From Castanea sativa (taxonomy: Eukaryota > Streptophyta > Magnoliopsida > Fagales > Fagaceae), in the NCBI RefSeq assembly GCF_040712315.1, contig NC_134018.1:1674001-1738000 (forward strand): a stretch of DNA of 64,000 nt, read 5' to 3'. This document shows, piece by piece, positions 46,262 through 57,258 of this stretch. The notes beneath the pieces are model-generated. The model saw only the letters and a program-made list of their open reading frames with translations, made no database searches and was not told where the DNA came from. Positions within the stretch are counted from its first letter, which is position 1; the number at the start of each line of letters is the position of its first letter. The translations under genes were made by a program, and so were the position numbers.

Positions 46262-46380
46262 AGCTTGTCAGTTAAGCCAAGGTGACTTGCGTGGGAACCA
46301 GAGAAGGTTTGTAGACCATGTTAAACACTTGAAATCTCTCATAGGAAGTAGGCAAGTCATCCTTGGCTTCCAAACAAAAC
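46262..46380 (-). ncRNA. MIR169: MIR169 hairpin 1 (variant mature sequence)
   Basis: On the minus strand the 5' arm carries the miR169 core AGCCAAGGATGACTTGCC (mature about 46369-46349), and the 3' arm carries GCAAGTCACCTTGGCTT (star about 46292-46272). The arms pair over the whole 18-base core with a single bulged A. The loop is about 56 nt. Relative to hairpin 2 the mature begins with A instead of U and ends in A instead of G. miR169 guides cleavage of NF-YA transcription-factor mRNAs by family knowledge. It is a tandem copy of hairpin 2, 232 bases away. Confidence 0.88.
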
Positions 46381-46496
46381 TCTTATCTTCATGTAAGACC
46401 TCCCTTCTCCTTTACAATCTCCGTTTTACGTGGAAAAATAATAGTGTCAAAAGCTTAATTGGGGAAGAAGAGAAAGTCTAGCATGAGAGAGAAGTG

Positions 46497-46612
46497 CCTG
46501 TCAGTTTAGCCTAGGTGACTTGCGTGGAAACTAAACGAGGTTTGTAGACAATGCCAAACAGTTGAACCTCTTGAAAGTAGCAGGCAAGTCATCCTTGGCT
46601 ATCAAACAAGAC
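46497..46612 (-). ncRNA. MIR169: MIR169 hairpin 2 (canonical miR169h-type)
   Basis: The mature sequence on the minus strand, 46601-46581, is the 18-base core AGCCAAGGATGACTTGCC preceded by T and followed by TG. As I remember it, this is the 21-nt form of Arabidopsis miR169h-n. The star arm (46525-46505 region, GCAAGTCACCTAGGCTA) pairs with it with one bulge and two mismatches. The loop is about 55 nt, and the mature is on the 5' arm, as is standard for MIR169. A TATA-like box lies about 80 bases upstream. Confidence 0.93.
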
Positions 46613-46681
46613 TCTTATCTTCATGTTAGACCTCACTTCCTCTCAAATGTTCTTGCTCTAATGGGAAGTCTTAGAGTTTCA

Positions 46682-46688
46682 ATTTATA
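46682..46688 (-). promoter_or_regulatory. Possible TATA box of the MIR169 primary transcript
   Basis: TATAAAT on the minus strand, about 80 bases upstream of the hairpin-2 mature sequence. Its spacing suits a start near 46655 that would put both hairpins in one transcript. Not proven. Confidence 0.45.
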
Positions 46689-46689
46689 G

Positions 46690-49660
46690 GCAATGAAAGA
46701 AGAGAAGATTAGAATCCGATCAATTCAAAATTTTCCCGTGCACCTCACCATTTTGCCCCATGTAGAAGTTCTCTTTATCTTTGCATATTTTTCCTCTCGT
46801 CAAGTGCATTATTTGGCTGCCCTAATGGAATATATTCCCTTTAGTTGAGGGGACCCAAATATAGTATTATTTTCATGTAGCTCAATCGTGAAGAAAGAAT
46901 TTTCACTGTAAGAAAACTCATGCATCTTGGTACTAGTCACATGGCTTCTTGATCATACCACTTGTCGTGAATATGTACCTGACTAAGCTCACTTTTAAGT
47001 TCCTTCAAAGGATGTGCATCGCAAAAAGAATCAAGATCCTCAAAGATATTTTAGAAAACCCTACTGCATAGAGTTCCCTTAATCCTATCATTTCTTTTAA
47101 AATAAGCATTCATATTATTTATTGTTGATATTCTTCTATTAACAAAATCTCTTAAAATAATAGTTTTTAAAACTACTCCAAATATGTAATGTCAACGTGA
47201 AGTAGACGGCATTTCCAGAGTTAAGGAAAGATAATAAATAAAATGGATATCCAGATAGAAATATGGATAAAAGAAGAAGGAAAACACATCAACCAACTTG
47301 CATTTAAAGCTTTTGTTTAAAATTTTTTTACCTGAAACGCCATAGCTTAATTTTCTTGTGGCTGATCAAAGAAGGTGTTTAAATCAAGATCCTCTAACAA
47401 TTCTTATGGACAATTTGAAGAGATTGACTTGTGGAAGATGACGAAGAAGTGTAAAAAGTTAAAAAGAAAAAGAAAACTATATTGTTAAAGATGAAATATG
47501 TGTAGAAAAAAAAATTCTCATACTTGTACTATTCTCTGCACTTATCTATTATCTCACATGCTTCTTCTATTATTATTTTTTTAGCCTAATAAGCTATTTT
47601 ATTTTATTTTCTAGCTAGTAACTAGATCACCAAAAAAAAAAAAAAGATAACTTGACTGACCTTCTAGATACCATAAATTCAAATGGTTTTGCCCTCGCAA
47701 AAACAGCATAAAATCTTAAGAAAGAAAGAACAATTTTGAAGTTTGACTAAATTTGGAGGTAAGGCTTTGCTGATAGAAAGCTTTCTACTTTACAAGATCA
47801 AAAGTAATACCCCTTTAGAATCTTTTGGGAACATGATTCTAATGGCAACACATCTATCCAGTTGGACACGTCCACCTGAAAGAGAAATGTCAATGCGTTG
47901 GCCGGCCACTAAACTTAAGGTTTTTGTTCTGATTGACTTTGTGTTTTACTTTTAGTTTTAGGCTCTCACATCATGCATTCAAGGTCTAGGATGTTTTTCT
48001 TTTTACCATAACTAGCTAGTATTTTCCCTAGGACTTTTGAAAGTAGTTTTCATTTAACTATATAATTACATTGACCAATGCAATACCAAAAAAAAAAAAA
48101 AGTGCTATTTTTCTAAAATGATAATTGAGTTCAATTATGTGACACATTGGTTCACGTAGTCACATGAAATGTACGTACTTAAGTTTTTTCCATAATACAA
48201 ATCCTTTGTAACTGTAATGCACATGGTAGTTAGAACAAAATGTTAAAATTTTAAAAATTTTCCATAAAGTCATTGTGAAGGCTAGGTTCTATTAAGTAAG
48301 TTGACTAATCGATGTCTCACACAATGTGCATATACGCTATTAGTTCATTCTGAAATTTTTAATAAAAATTATTTTTAAAGTTCATATATAATACTTATTA
48401 TGTGTTATAATATTTGAAAAATAAATTTCAATTATAATTACACGTTATTGGCTATATTTGAAAAGTTAATTTTGATTATATATTATGTGTCGCTAAAATG
48501 AGTTAAAATTTATAATTTTGATTAGTTCTACCCTAATATACTCTTCTTCTTCTTCTTCTTCTTCTTCTTGATTAGTTCTACCCTAAAACTTACAGGCTCC
48601 AATGTATTTTGATTGATGTACAAACTGCAACAAGTTGGAGCTAAATTAAAATTTAGAGTTTAAAAAAAAAAGTGTTTAGCATTGGTAGATTAAAAAATAT
48701 ATCTTTAAAAATAAAGTAGAACCGCAATTTATTCAAGAGAATCTAAAATTTGAATAGAATGTCCTTAAAAAACAATTAGGAGGCGTTGGTTCGCTATTAT
48801 GTACCCTTGATGTGATGCACATGCATTATGGAGATGTAACATTAAGGTGTTTGGTTCACTTAATTTTTTTCTAACATTAAAATAGTGCAAGATTACAAAA
48901 TACATCACATGCATTACGGTAATGTGATGCACATGCATAACAGATTGCTTGTCAACCACCCCACTAATTGAAATTTGAATTCTTTGATGCCAAAATTTTC
49001 TCTGATCAAGAGGAAGTATGATTCCATCTCACCATCCTTTGTCATTGACTTCCATCACCTTCTGAATTTGAAATATAGCATAAAGCTCACCGAATGTTTG
49101 TTTGATAAAGCTTTTTTCTTTTTATACATGTAATATTTTTTAAGTCTAAATTTATTTCAAGTAGATAAGTTAAACCAAACACACAGGAGCACCATTATTG
49201 AGCCCATCTGTGGTACAAAAGTCTTTTGATGGTAATTCCTAGAATAACTTGCACAAAAGTATGTAACTGATCACATGCCATAGCGTTATCTATCTATATT
49301 ACTTATAATATTGTTATCGGTATCGTATGATACATGATACATTGTATCTTGTATAAAAAGTTATATATTGTAAAGATGTATAGAACATTCTCAAAAGAAC
49401 CGTATGATCCAGGATTTCCAATTTTGAGATGGACCTTTCATATGCTCCAAAATACACTCACACAAATTCTAAAATAACAAACCTTTTAGTTTAATTTTAT
49501 GTCCTAAAAAAGAAAACAAATTTTTTTTTTAATACCAAATAAAGATAGTAGCTTACATAAACATAAACACATTGGGAGTGACTGCTCGGCTGCTAAAGTT
49601 CTACATTCAAATAAAGCTACATTAGTAACAAACAAGATAATAAACTAAGTATCAATATTT
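46690..49660. other. Intergenic DNA
   Basis: About 3 kb with no recognised gene. (CTT)n at 48542-48569. Near 48776-48955 lies a repeat with TGTGATGCACATGCATTA given twice and GGCGTTGGTTCGC at one edge, possibly a MITE. Frames such as 47743-47955 match no family I know. Confidence 0.55.
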
Positions 49661-49661
49661 G

Positions 49662-50506
49662 GGGTGTCAAAATTCGACACGATCTACAAACACAATACGA
49701 AATTAACAAGTTATGAGATGAGGCTTAATAAATTTGTATTACATTCGGGTTAACACAACTAATTTGTTTAATAAACATTTCCTGTTAGTGTCCACCTCAT
49801 AGAACCCATTTGACTTGTCTGACTTGTTTAAGTATATATCATTTTACCAATATACCTTTCAAAACCCTAGATATATAAACTTATTTTCTTTCCTAGTTGC
49901 ATTCTCCAAAGCCCTATTGCCACCTCTCACTGTCGAACCTCAATCTTGCCTCACCTTGTTTTCTTAGCCACCATCATCCTTCGATCAATGCGGTGCCATG
50001 TCACCGTCGCCCTCCTCCTTCACTTGTCTCTATCACTCGAAACCCTAGTCACCGTTGATTTTTACTTTTACCTTTACCTTTACCTTTGTCTGTTTCCCTT
50101 AAATTGATTGCTTGAATCTTACATTAGTAGTTATGGTTTTTTTTTTTTTTGACATATTATGATAGATTATTTGTGATATTGAAATATGTTTTTAATTTTA
50201 AATGATTATTTGTGATGCATTTACTCTGTTAGTTTTGAATTTTATATTGAAAAAAATATATTTGTTTAGTTTTTCATAATTTAGATCAATTGAATTAAAA
50301 CTAAGATTTGAATTTTCTTTCACTTTGATAAAATCTTATAAACGGGTCAACATGATTTACCAGTTTAATATATAGGTCGTACTTGGATTTAAGAATCCTA
50401 ACTTGTTTTATAATCATGTTACATTAGAGTTAACTCATATAATCAAATATTCATAAATTAACATGACAAGAACCTAACATGCAAATAGAAGTTGCCACCT
50501 CTAACC
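49662..50506. repeat. Probable dispersed non-autonomous repeat
   Basis: Begins GGTGTCAAAATTCGACACGA and ends near AGAAGTTGCCACCTC. Its AACGGGTCAACATGATTTACC and ACACGAAATTAACA-like phrases are of a kind seen in repeated plant DNA. No coding capacity and no clear ends, so the class is unknown. Confidence 0.35.
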
Positions 50507-50509
50507 AGT

Positions 50510-51225
50510 ATGCTAAAGCATAGTTAAGAATCATAAGATATCTTCGATTATGGTTGTAGTCCACCATGGCCAATGACTCTTAACCTTCCTAAAGAAAACG
50601 AAAGGTTAAAAGAGTAATTTGGCTCTCATAAAACTTACCGAAAATTTTGCCAACAATAAAAAACACATTGCACCGAAAACCTATTCACTCTTTCACCCAC
50701 GTAAAAGTTTTAAGTTCAAACTCCCCATTATTATCAAACAGTCACTAGCAGGTACAATTTTATCAGAAATTTGTCCATCCCTATATCCTCATGTCCCATC
50801 TTTAATGCAAACCTTAAAATTTTAAAAAATAATAATAATAAAGGACCAATCTTTGCTATATATATTAAGATGCAGACAGGACATGCATTAAAGGAGGTGA
50901 CTACTCAAAAGAGATTTTAGGATGAAATGCAAACTGTACCCTCTAAGTTTGATTGAAATTCATTTCAGCATTTTAACTTTATTTTTGTTTAATTGAGTTA
51001 TCTAAATTCAAATTTACTTAATTTAGGCCTTTTGTCAAAAAATTTCCATTAAAAATTTATTTTTCACACAAAAGTCTCTAAAATTAATAAAAAAAATTTA
51101 TAGATTTTTTATGTGAGAATTTTTTTTTCATTAATTAATTGCATACTTAATGACAAATTTTTAACAAAATTAGAAGAAATTCTTGAATTGAATAAATTTG
51201 AAACTTAAAGGATTCAATTGAACAA
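50510..51225. other. Intergenic DNA
   Basis: AT-rich; nothing recognised. Frame 50619-50825 has no family resemblance. Confidence 0.5.
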
Positions 51226-51228
51226 AAA

Positions 51229-51690
51229 TATTTTTTTTTTTTTGGTAAATTGGATAATATTAGAAACAACTAAACAACAAAGACAAGGCGGGAGCTAGTC
51301 ACTGCAGAGTTATTAAATACAATAAACTCCCTAGCCACAGCTGTGGTGTCAACAAAAACTACAAAATCTTGATCCTGAGTTCTCCCAAGGGAAGCAAGGG
51401 CGTCCGCATACTTAGTGGCTAGCTACCCTGAAAACGTGCTAGATTTGATAATTAGGGACTCTAAGCAGTAGAGGCCTGCAATCATCCACTAGAGGAAAAT
51501 GATAAGGATGAGTATTATAGGAGTTACTCAGGAAGGACACCTCCACCCAAGCATCTAGTTCAATTATAACATGAGGCGGGCCAAGAGAGACCACCAAGCT
51601 AAGCCCATCTTTCAGTGCCCACAATTCTGCCATAACACTAGTGGTTTTTCCTATGTTATGAGCAAAGCCACTAATCCAATCCCCTCAGAG
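51229..51690 (-). mobile_element. 5'-truncated L1 LINE 3' end with RNase H remnant
   Basis: A T-run at 51231-51243 is the poly(A) tail on the minus strand. The upstream frame reads GDWISGFAHNIGKTTSVMAE and then LWALKDGLSLVVSLG...VIIELDAWV and PLVDDCRPLLLRVP, the C-terminal RNase H of plant L1 ORF2. Only about 460 bp remain, which is typical 5' truncation. It is a different copy from the 340-5960 element. Confidence 0.85.
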
Positions 51691-52724
51691 GGTGTAATTT
51701 ACATTTTAGCCTAATTTATGTATTGTAACCCCAATCTCGGTTTTTATGGGTTGTGATTTAGTTATTTCTTTATTCAATTTGGTGGTGTGGAATTTATTGG
51801 CAAAGATGGGATACGGTTGTTGGTGGATCTCAACTATATGCAAGATCATGATGGTCCTTGAAACAAAGATAGGAATTTTTTTTTTTATTTAAAATTTTAC
51901 TTGTTGAATTATGTTTCTTTGAAATGATAGTAACTACTTCGAATTCTCTGTGTGTCACCGAAAGTCCAACAATGTTATTGGTGTGATTCAGTTATTGAAT
52001 GATGTTGTTTCGAATGATACTTTTTCTTTTCTTTTTTTTTTGAGAATTAGTGTTTGTTTGAGAGAATAAGGAATTGGTGTCACTTAGAATTTTTATCGAA
52101 TTAAAAAAGATAGCCACCAAACCAAATCATTAACCCTCAAAGAAATTTTTTTGCGTTGTGGAAATAGTGACTCGATTTTCCTTAACGGACTTGAATGACA
52201 GACAACCCAGTGACGGAACTAGGTGGCGGCCCAAAGGAGTCCGGGCCCCCTAGTCTTAAGAAAGAAAATATAATATTTATATATATAGGTATTTTATTAC
52301 AATTTTATATTTGGGCCCATTTTTCAAAAAATTTGGGCCTCTTCTCCTACAATTTTACATTAATTTTATTGTAATAACATTTATATCAATTGTAAAATAA
52401 CATAAGGTCCCAAATTTGTCCTATCAACCTTAAAATACATTTACATCAATCTATGTATTATTGTACAAATATACATTTGTGCATTTGTGCTATACTAGCT
52501 ATGTAATTTAATTTACACAATTACTGTAGCACAAATTTATTTTTACAAATTTACATAATTACTATAACACAAATGTATTTTTATACAATGATACATAGAC
52601 TGATATGGGTGTACTTTGGAGTTAATTAAACAAATTTATACAGTTACTGTAGCAATGCAAATGAATGTTTTAGAAATTAATTAGATTGAGGACCATGGTT
52701 TTTGGTTGAGAAAGAGAGAGATGA
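51691..52724. other. Intergenic DNA left of the Pack-MULE
   Basis: No gene. 52205-52400 has GGGCCC-flanked sequence (CCGGGCCCCCTAG, TTTGGGCCCATTTT), probably an old repeat. Confidence 0.5.
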
Positions 52725-52733
52725 TTTGAAATA

Positions 52734-53739
52734 GGCCAAAATGCAAAACTGACACTCTAAGTTTTATCTTTTGTTATTTCAATCCTCTAAATTTTTAATG
52801 TAGTCAATTCAATCCTTCGTTAAGCTTTAGTTAAGTGTTATTGCCTACTAACCAAAACAACATCGTTTTGGATTTTTTTTCTTAGTTTAAAAAAACTAAA
52901 AATGTCAATTACCAAAATAAAATAAAAACTAATGAATCCCTACTTCCGCCCACTGATACAATACCCTAGCTTAGATGAAACCAATATTTGAGAAATTTGA
53001 GGGGCAAAGGTAACTGAAATTGGGTAAAGAGAATCCTTGGATGATATGGGCCACAACCATTAACAAGTACAACATTTTTCCAAAAATTCGGTTAGCATCT
53101 ATTTTCCTTCCATTTACTCCACTTTTCCATAGACTCAAATGAACTAAGGTTTGAGGGTCTTGGAAGACCCATTGAAATGGCAAACGCCAAGGCCTACTCT
53201 CCAACAATCAAAGTGTGTTCTGTATATGCTCCATTACTAACCTAGCAACTCTGATGCCGTCCTTCACATACGTCATAGCAGCGACAGCTCTAGCCTCCAT
53301 TGTCACCTATGTCCTATGCATCAAACTTGGTGTGATTATACTCTAAATCTAACAATGAGTGTGATTACAAACCATATGCTCAGAATCAATAAATGAACCA
53401 ATAAATTGGTTTAACATTTTTTTTCCTCAGATATCGATTTCATTTGAGGCTAGTCGCTAGCGTATCGTATCAATGGGCGAGGGTGGGGATTTGTTTGATT
53501 TTTCAGTGGGTAGGGGAACGATGTTGATCCCCTTGGTTTTTTTTTTTGGTTGGAAATTAACATTTTTCAGTTTTTTTAATTTAAGAAATTAAATAAAAAT
53601 TGAAAACGATGTCGCTTTGGGTAATAGACGGCAACACTTAACAGAAAACTACACGGAGGATTGAATTGACTATATTTGAAATTTAGAGGACTGAAATGAC
53701 AAACAGTAAAACTTAGAGGGCTAGTTTTGCATTTTTGCC
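52734..53739. mobile_element. Pack-MULE (Mutator-like element carrying host gene DNA)
   Basis: 1,006 bp with long terminal inverted repeats of about 150 bp (left GGCCAAAATGCAAAACTGAC..., right complement GGCAAAAATGCAAAACTAGC...; both run on through TAGTCAATTCAATCC and ACATCGTTTT). A 9-bp duplication, TTTGAAATA / TTTGAGATA (one mismatch), lies at 52725-52733 and 53740-53748, as for Mutator-like elements. Between the repeats is a captured coding fragment instead of a transposase. Confidence 0.88.
53035..53345 (-). pseudogene. Captured fragment of an asparaginase-type Ntn-hydrolase gene
   Basis: Minus-strand translation gives VTMEARAVAAMTYVKDGIRV and ARLVMEHIQNTL. After a one-base shift it gives LIVGE, a TAG, then ALAFAISMGLPRPSNLSSFE and SMEKWSKWKENRC, a TAA, then PNFWKNVVLVNGCGPYHP. 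This is the segment before the catalytic Thr in plant isoaspartyl peptidase/L-asparaginases of the glycosylasparaginase-like type, recognised from memory of the family. One frameshift and two stops, the latter at sites expected to be Gln or Arg, make it a pseudogene. The catalytic Thr is not included. Confidence 0.82.
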
Positions 53740-53749
53740 TTTGAGATAA

Positions 53750-54445
53750 TAATAACAAATTGATAAGAAAATAGGATTATGATAAAATGTAGTGTAAAAT
53801 AAATAATCTGATATGAGGTATTTTGAAAAGTAAGTATATAAAACTAGACTCATCACATGCATTTTGCACGTGCAATAATGCTTTTTTTTTTTGGGTTTAG
53901 TGTTATGAATTTTTTTTTAAAGAAAGAGATAAGGCAATGTGGAATAATATTTAAAAATAAGATAGAGATAGTATCCTAACTCCTAAGTTTTAGGTTTTTT
54001 TTTTTTTTAAAAAAAAAAAAACCCTAAAACTTAGGAACAGTAAATTGCTATTTTAACTAGTCTGTATTTTTTAATTTTAAATTATTTAAATAAAATATGG
54101 GGGTATTTTAGAGAGCTTAAGAATTTGTGTAAGAGTATTTTAATACACAAAATGTTAAAATCGAAATAAGGAATCATGTTATTAATAGTATAGATAAAAA
54201 AATTAGGTTATTATGCAAACAGACATAAATTTTTGCATGAGTTGATGCAAATGCTATAATGTAGTAAGAAATAATGGTGTTTTATGTTTTCGTTTTCGTT
54301 AGTAGATGATTGCATTATAATGTCTTATGAAACAATAATTTTGTGTATTTGTCCTTGTTGATAATCTGCCAATACTAAATAGATGCTTATCTAAAGAGAA
54401 AGCATCAGCTCAAAGATCAAAAAATCTACAATAAAAGAGCTACCT
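53750..54445. other. Intergenic DNA, partly leader of a copia-like element
   Basis: AT-rich. On the minus strand the last 60-80 bases before 54446 may be leader of the element whose PBS is at 54446-54457; its inner end cannot be placed. About 53790-53850 resembles 8570-8640. Confidence 0.45.
53982..54035. repeat. Nearly perfect palindrome, 54 nt
   Basis: CCTAAGTTTTAGG followed by a T-run, then an A-run and CCCTAAAACTTAGG. The arms of about 26 nt pair with one extra G. No genes are nearby. Confidence 0.85.
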
Positions 54446-54457
54446 GCTCTGATACCA
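54446..54457 (-). promoter_or_regulatory. Primer-binding site beside the LTR at 54460-55277
   Basis: GCTCTGATACCA on the plus strand, that is TGGTATCAGAGC on the minus strand, two bases from the LTR end. It is complementary to initiator tRNA-Met. Confidence 0.88.
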
Positions 54458-54459
54458 CT

Positions 54460-55277
54460 TGTACGTTTTTAAACCCTTTAAACACAACCAGATTAACCTA
54501 GTTATTTAGCAAAGTAATTAACTTAGGTAAATTATGCAGATCTAGGTTAACACATATCAATCATATTATTGTAAAATGCGAAAAATAAAGAACACAACAA
54601 TATGATGACTCAGGAAAACCAAACCGGTAAAAAACCTGAGGAGGATTTAACTTAGCTATCCTCAACGTAAAACTGAATTCACTATGAAAGAATTGAAATT
54701 TACACAATAGCAACTTAGATCACTAACATATTATTTCTACCTCAAGTAGGAAACTTACTACCACGACCACGTGACAACTCCGAGTCCACGAACTACTTCT
54801 TTCTTAGATTCCTAGCAAGCACAAGCACTCCTGCTTGTATATCTTTAAGCTCTTGAATCTGCAACTGAATTGATCACCAAGCTCTTGACATCATCCAGAT
54901 CTTGATAACTCTAAGTGTATGTAAAGGCAAACACATTTAGATCTCACAAGAGATTCACACACACAACATAAAGAGCATCAACAACAACTCTAAAAACGTG
55001 GCTAGGGTTTTCCCTTTTATACCTAGGAAAAAACATAAAACCCTACACGTCATATAGGCTTGGAATGAGTTGGAAAATTCTACAGAAAAATAATTTGCAC
55101 GACTTTCGATCGGTCTAGTTTAATTTTCGATTGATCAGGACAGGCAGATTTACACAGTGCATAAAATACACATACTTTGAGCACGTCTAAACAAGACTAA
55201 ATCGTTTTGATCATGGTTTGCTAACATTACAAATTAGAGTTCTAATACATTTAAACCTAAAGTCTTAGAACCCAACA
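54460..55277 (-). repeat. LTR of a copia-like element (copia 3)
   Basis: 818 bp on the minus strand, TGTTGGGTTCTAAGAC...ACGTACA, homologous to the solo LTR at 22427-23264. It has a PBS on one side and a polypurine tract on the other. TATA-like sequence near 55018-55023 (TATAAAAGG on the minus strand). Confidence 0.9.
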
Positions 55278-55291
55278 AACTCCCCCTTTGG
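55278..55291 (-). promoter_or_regulatory. Polypurine tract of copia 3
   Basis: CCAAAGGGGGAGTT on the minus strand, touching the LTR start. A second purine block (CACAAAAAGGGGGAGTAC) lies 470 bases upstream at about 55755-55775. Confidence 0.8.
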
Positions 55292-55815
55292 CAATCCGTG
55301 ACAAAATACAAACATAATAAAGTGCTCAATGTTTACATAAAAATAGCCCATTACAAAAACATAGCCCAACATAACAAATTCAACCTAACTACTATCCATC
55401 GGTGTAGACAGCAACACAACTGAATCAACATGTATATTCATGTAACACTTAACAAACACATAAACGCATGTGTGGAAAATATAAGTAACACAAAATATAA
55501 CTTCTTGATTTCACATAACACAAAATAAAGGCATATATCATGAACGACCTCATAAATATAAATCAATAACCAATGTGAAACAAGAAACATATAAAAACAA
55601 AGTATCTCCGCCTATCATGGATAACCCAAACACAAAACATCATGAGCCAAAAATGTAAATATAGAATGAAGTACCTAGATACAATCTAAAAACTCCATAC
55701 CTCCAAAACATTGAAATCTCCCCCTAACATCAAAAACACCTCTCTACAACATATGTACTCCCCCTTTTTGTGACGAATTGCCAAAGGATACTCACTTATC
55801 AACAAAAGGAGGTGG
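55292..55815 (-). other. 3' untranslated part of copia 3
   Basis: Non-coding internal sequence between the accessory ORF and the polypurine tract. It includes the second purine tract and a near repeat of TTGCCAAAGG. Confidence 0.6.
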
Positions 55816-55819
55816 TGGT

Positions 55820-56905
55820 CTAATACTCTCCAAATCCACTCGCAAAGCACGAAAGCTCATCAAACATGTCCACCAAAAACTGACCATAAGCCGCCTGAAT
55901 AGTCATGACAGTCCCCAACATACGACGAATGTCTGAATCATCCGAAGTAGAAGGCGAAGGAACATCAGCAACAGCAGCAACAAGATCGACAGACGCCTCA
56001 ACAGAAGTATCACTTGTAGAGGAGGGAGGAGGAGGAGGAGAAGGTGCGACACCAAAAGTCTCAACTCTAGGGCATTTAGAGCTTGCTCTCATCTGAGCAA
56101 CCATCTGCCTAAGAAATGTGGCACCTATAGGAGCGATAATATGAACAGGCTCAGACGCAGGAAAATCCTCTAAACCAAGATGTAAAAGAATCTGGTGAAT
56201 AAAAACAAAAAAGAAAAGAGCATGGGCAGTAGAACTACTTCTATAAACCTCATTCAAAGAACGAAGAAACAGATGAGGAAAACTAATAGGAGCATCAGTA
56301 ACAAGGGCATACAGAAACACACATCGCTCAATAGGGATGGTGTGCAGACAAGAGATAAGCCACAAAGAATGACAAGCAATCCTAAAGAAAAGATAGTGCA
56401 CCTCAGTGAGCTCAGTAGTAGTGATCCGAGGATTAGAGCCCCACTGGATAGAAGACCCAGTGATGTAAGACATGATGTCGTCTAGGGGAGGAGACTCACC
56501 ATAAGGGTAGATAGGATGCTGGACCACAGGTACCCCAAGAGCATTAGCCACTACCAAAGGAGTAATGGTGTACTCTTCACCTCGTATCCAACTCTTAACT
56601 AAAGTGTTGGAATCATAGACGTGGATAGAGAGGTTTGAGTAAAACTCTCTAATCAGTTTAGCCGGAGGTGGATGAGAAACATCCAACAATGGCAACCAGC
56701 CCCTACACTCAAAGTTACGTCTAATCTCACCATCTAGCTTGTTCAACAAAACTTTCCTCTTAGGCCAAATGTTCCTCTTAAGGTTGAGCGTCTCATAGGT
56801 CTCTTAGTGTTTCTCACTTAAGAATCTCTCACTCTCAAAGGATGGAGCAGAAGAGGAGGAGGGTTTCCTGTTGGCTCTAGTCCTCCTAGGCTTGGTGCTA
56901 AGGTA
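55820..56905 (-). pseudogene. Accessory ORF of copia 3, putative plant transposon protein
   Basis: The long frame 56749-55820 reads LLNKLDGEIRRNFECRGWLP, KLIREFYSNLSIHVYDSNTL and EYTITPLVVANALGVPVV, the pattern of the 'putative plant transposon protein' domain (REFYANL...V.VRG). It ends in a Pro/Ser-rich low-complexity tail (SPPPPPPSSTSDTS) and MTIQAAYGQFLVDMFDEL. No ATG opens the frame at 56749; the same frame continues upstream through one TAA (near 56805) to LSTKPRRTRANRKPSSSSAP, so the real start is near or beyond 56905. It sits just before the polypurine tract, as accessory ORFs of large copia elements do. Its function is unknown. Confidence 0.78.
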
Positions 56906-57258
56906 AAGACAAGACACACAAAAGAACCAAAAAGAAACAAAAGAAAAAAAAAAGTCCAAGGGCAGACTGCAAGATAGCATAAAAAAAATATAGAAATAAC
57001 AATTCTATATGATGCATGAACAATATCAACACATGATGCATGCTCTAAAGCAGTGTAAATAAGTTCAATTTAGCTTTAAAATCACAAAATTGGCTTGAGC
57101 ATAGAGTTTATATCAAAAACCCCAAAATTTTGAAAAACCACTTGTACAATTTTCAAGAAATTGGCCAATTGATCATTAAACAAGATAGAGAACACAAAAT
57201 AATGATCATATGAATCAATCTAACAAGACAATTTCATCAAATTAAACCTAATTGAACA
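56906..57258. other. Non-coding DNA between copia 3 ORF and gypsy 2
   Basis: AT-rich, probably internal DNA of copia 3 into which gypsy 2 inserted. A possible splice acceptor CTTTACCTTAG on the minus strand is near 56905. Confidence 0.45.

Larger units (their letters stand above)
46210..46660. repeat. Two-copy tandem duplication containing the MIR169 hairpins
   Basis: About 46218-46420 and 46455-46650 are similar outside the hairpins as well: GGGAAGAAGAGGAAGCCTAA against GGGAAGAAGAGAAAGTCTAG, and AACTCTTATCTTCATGT against GACTCTTATCTTCATGT. Local duplication explains the pair. Confidence 0.85.

Noticed and set aside
47743..47955. A 70-codon frame as a small gene
   Set aside because: It shows no family resemblance and no supporting splice or promoter signal.
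48776..48955. A possible MITE with TGTGATGCACATGCATTA repeats
   Set aside because: Ends and target duplication could not be set, so it is only mentioned within the intergenic entry.
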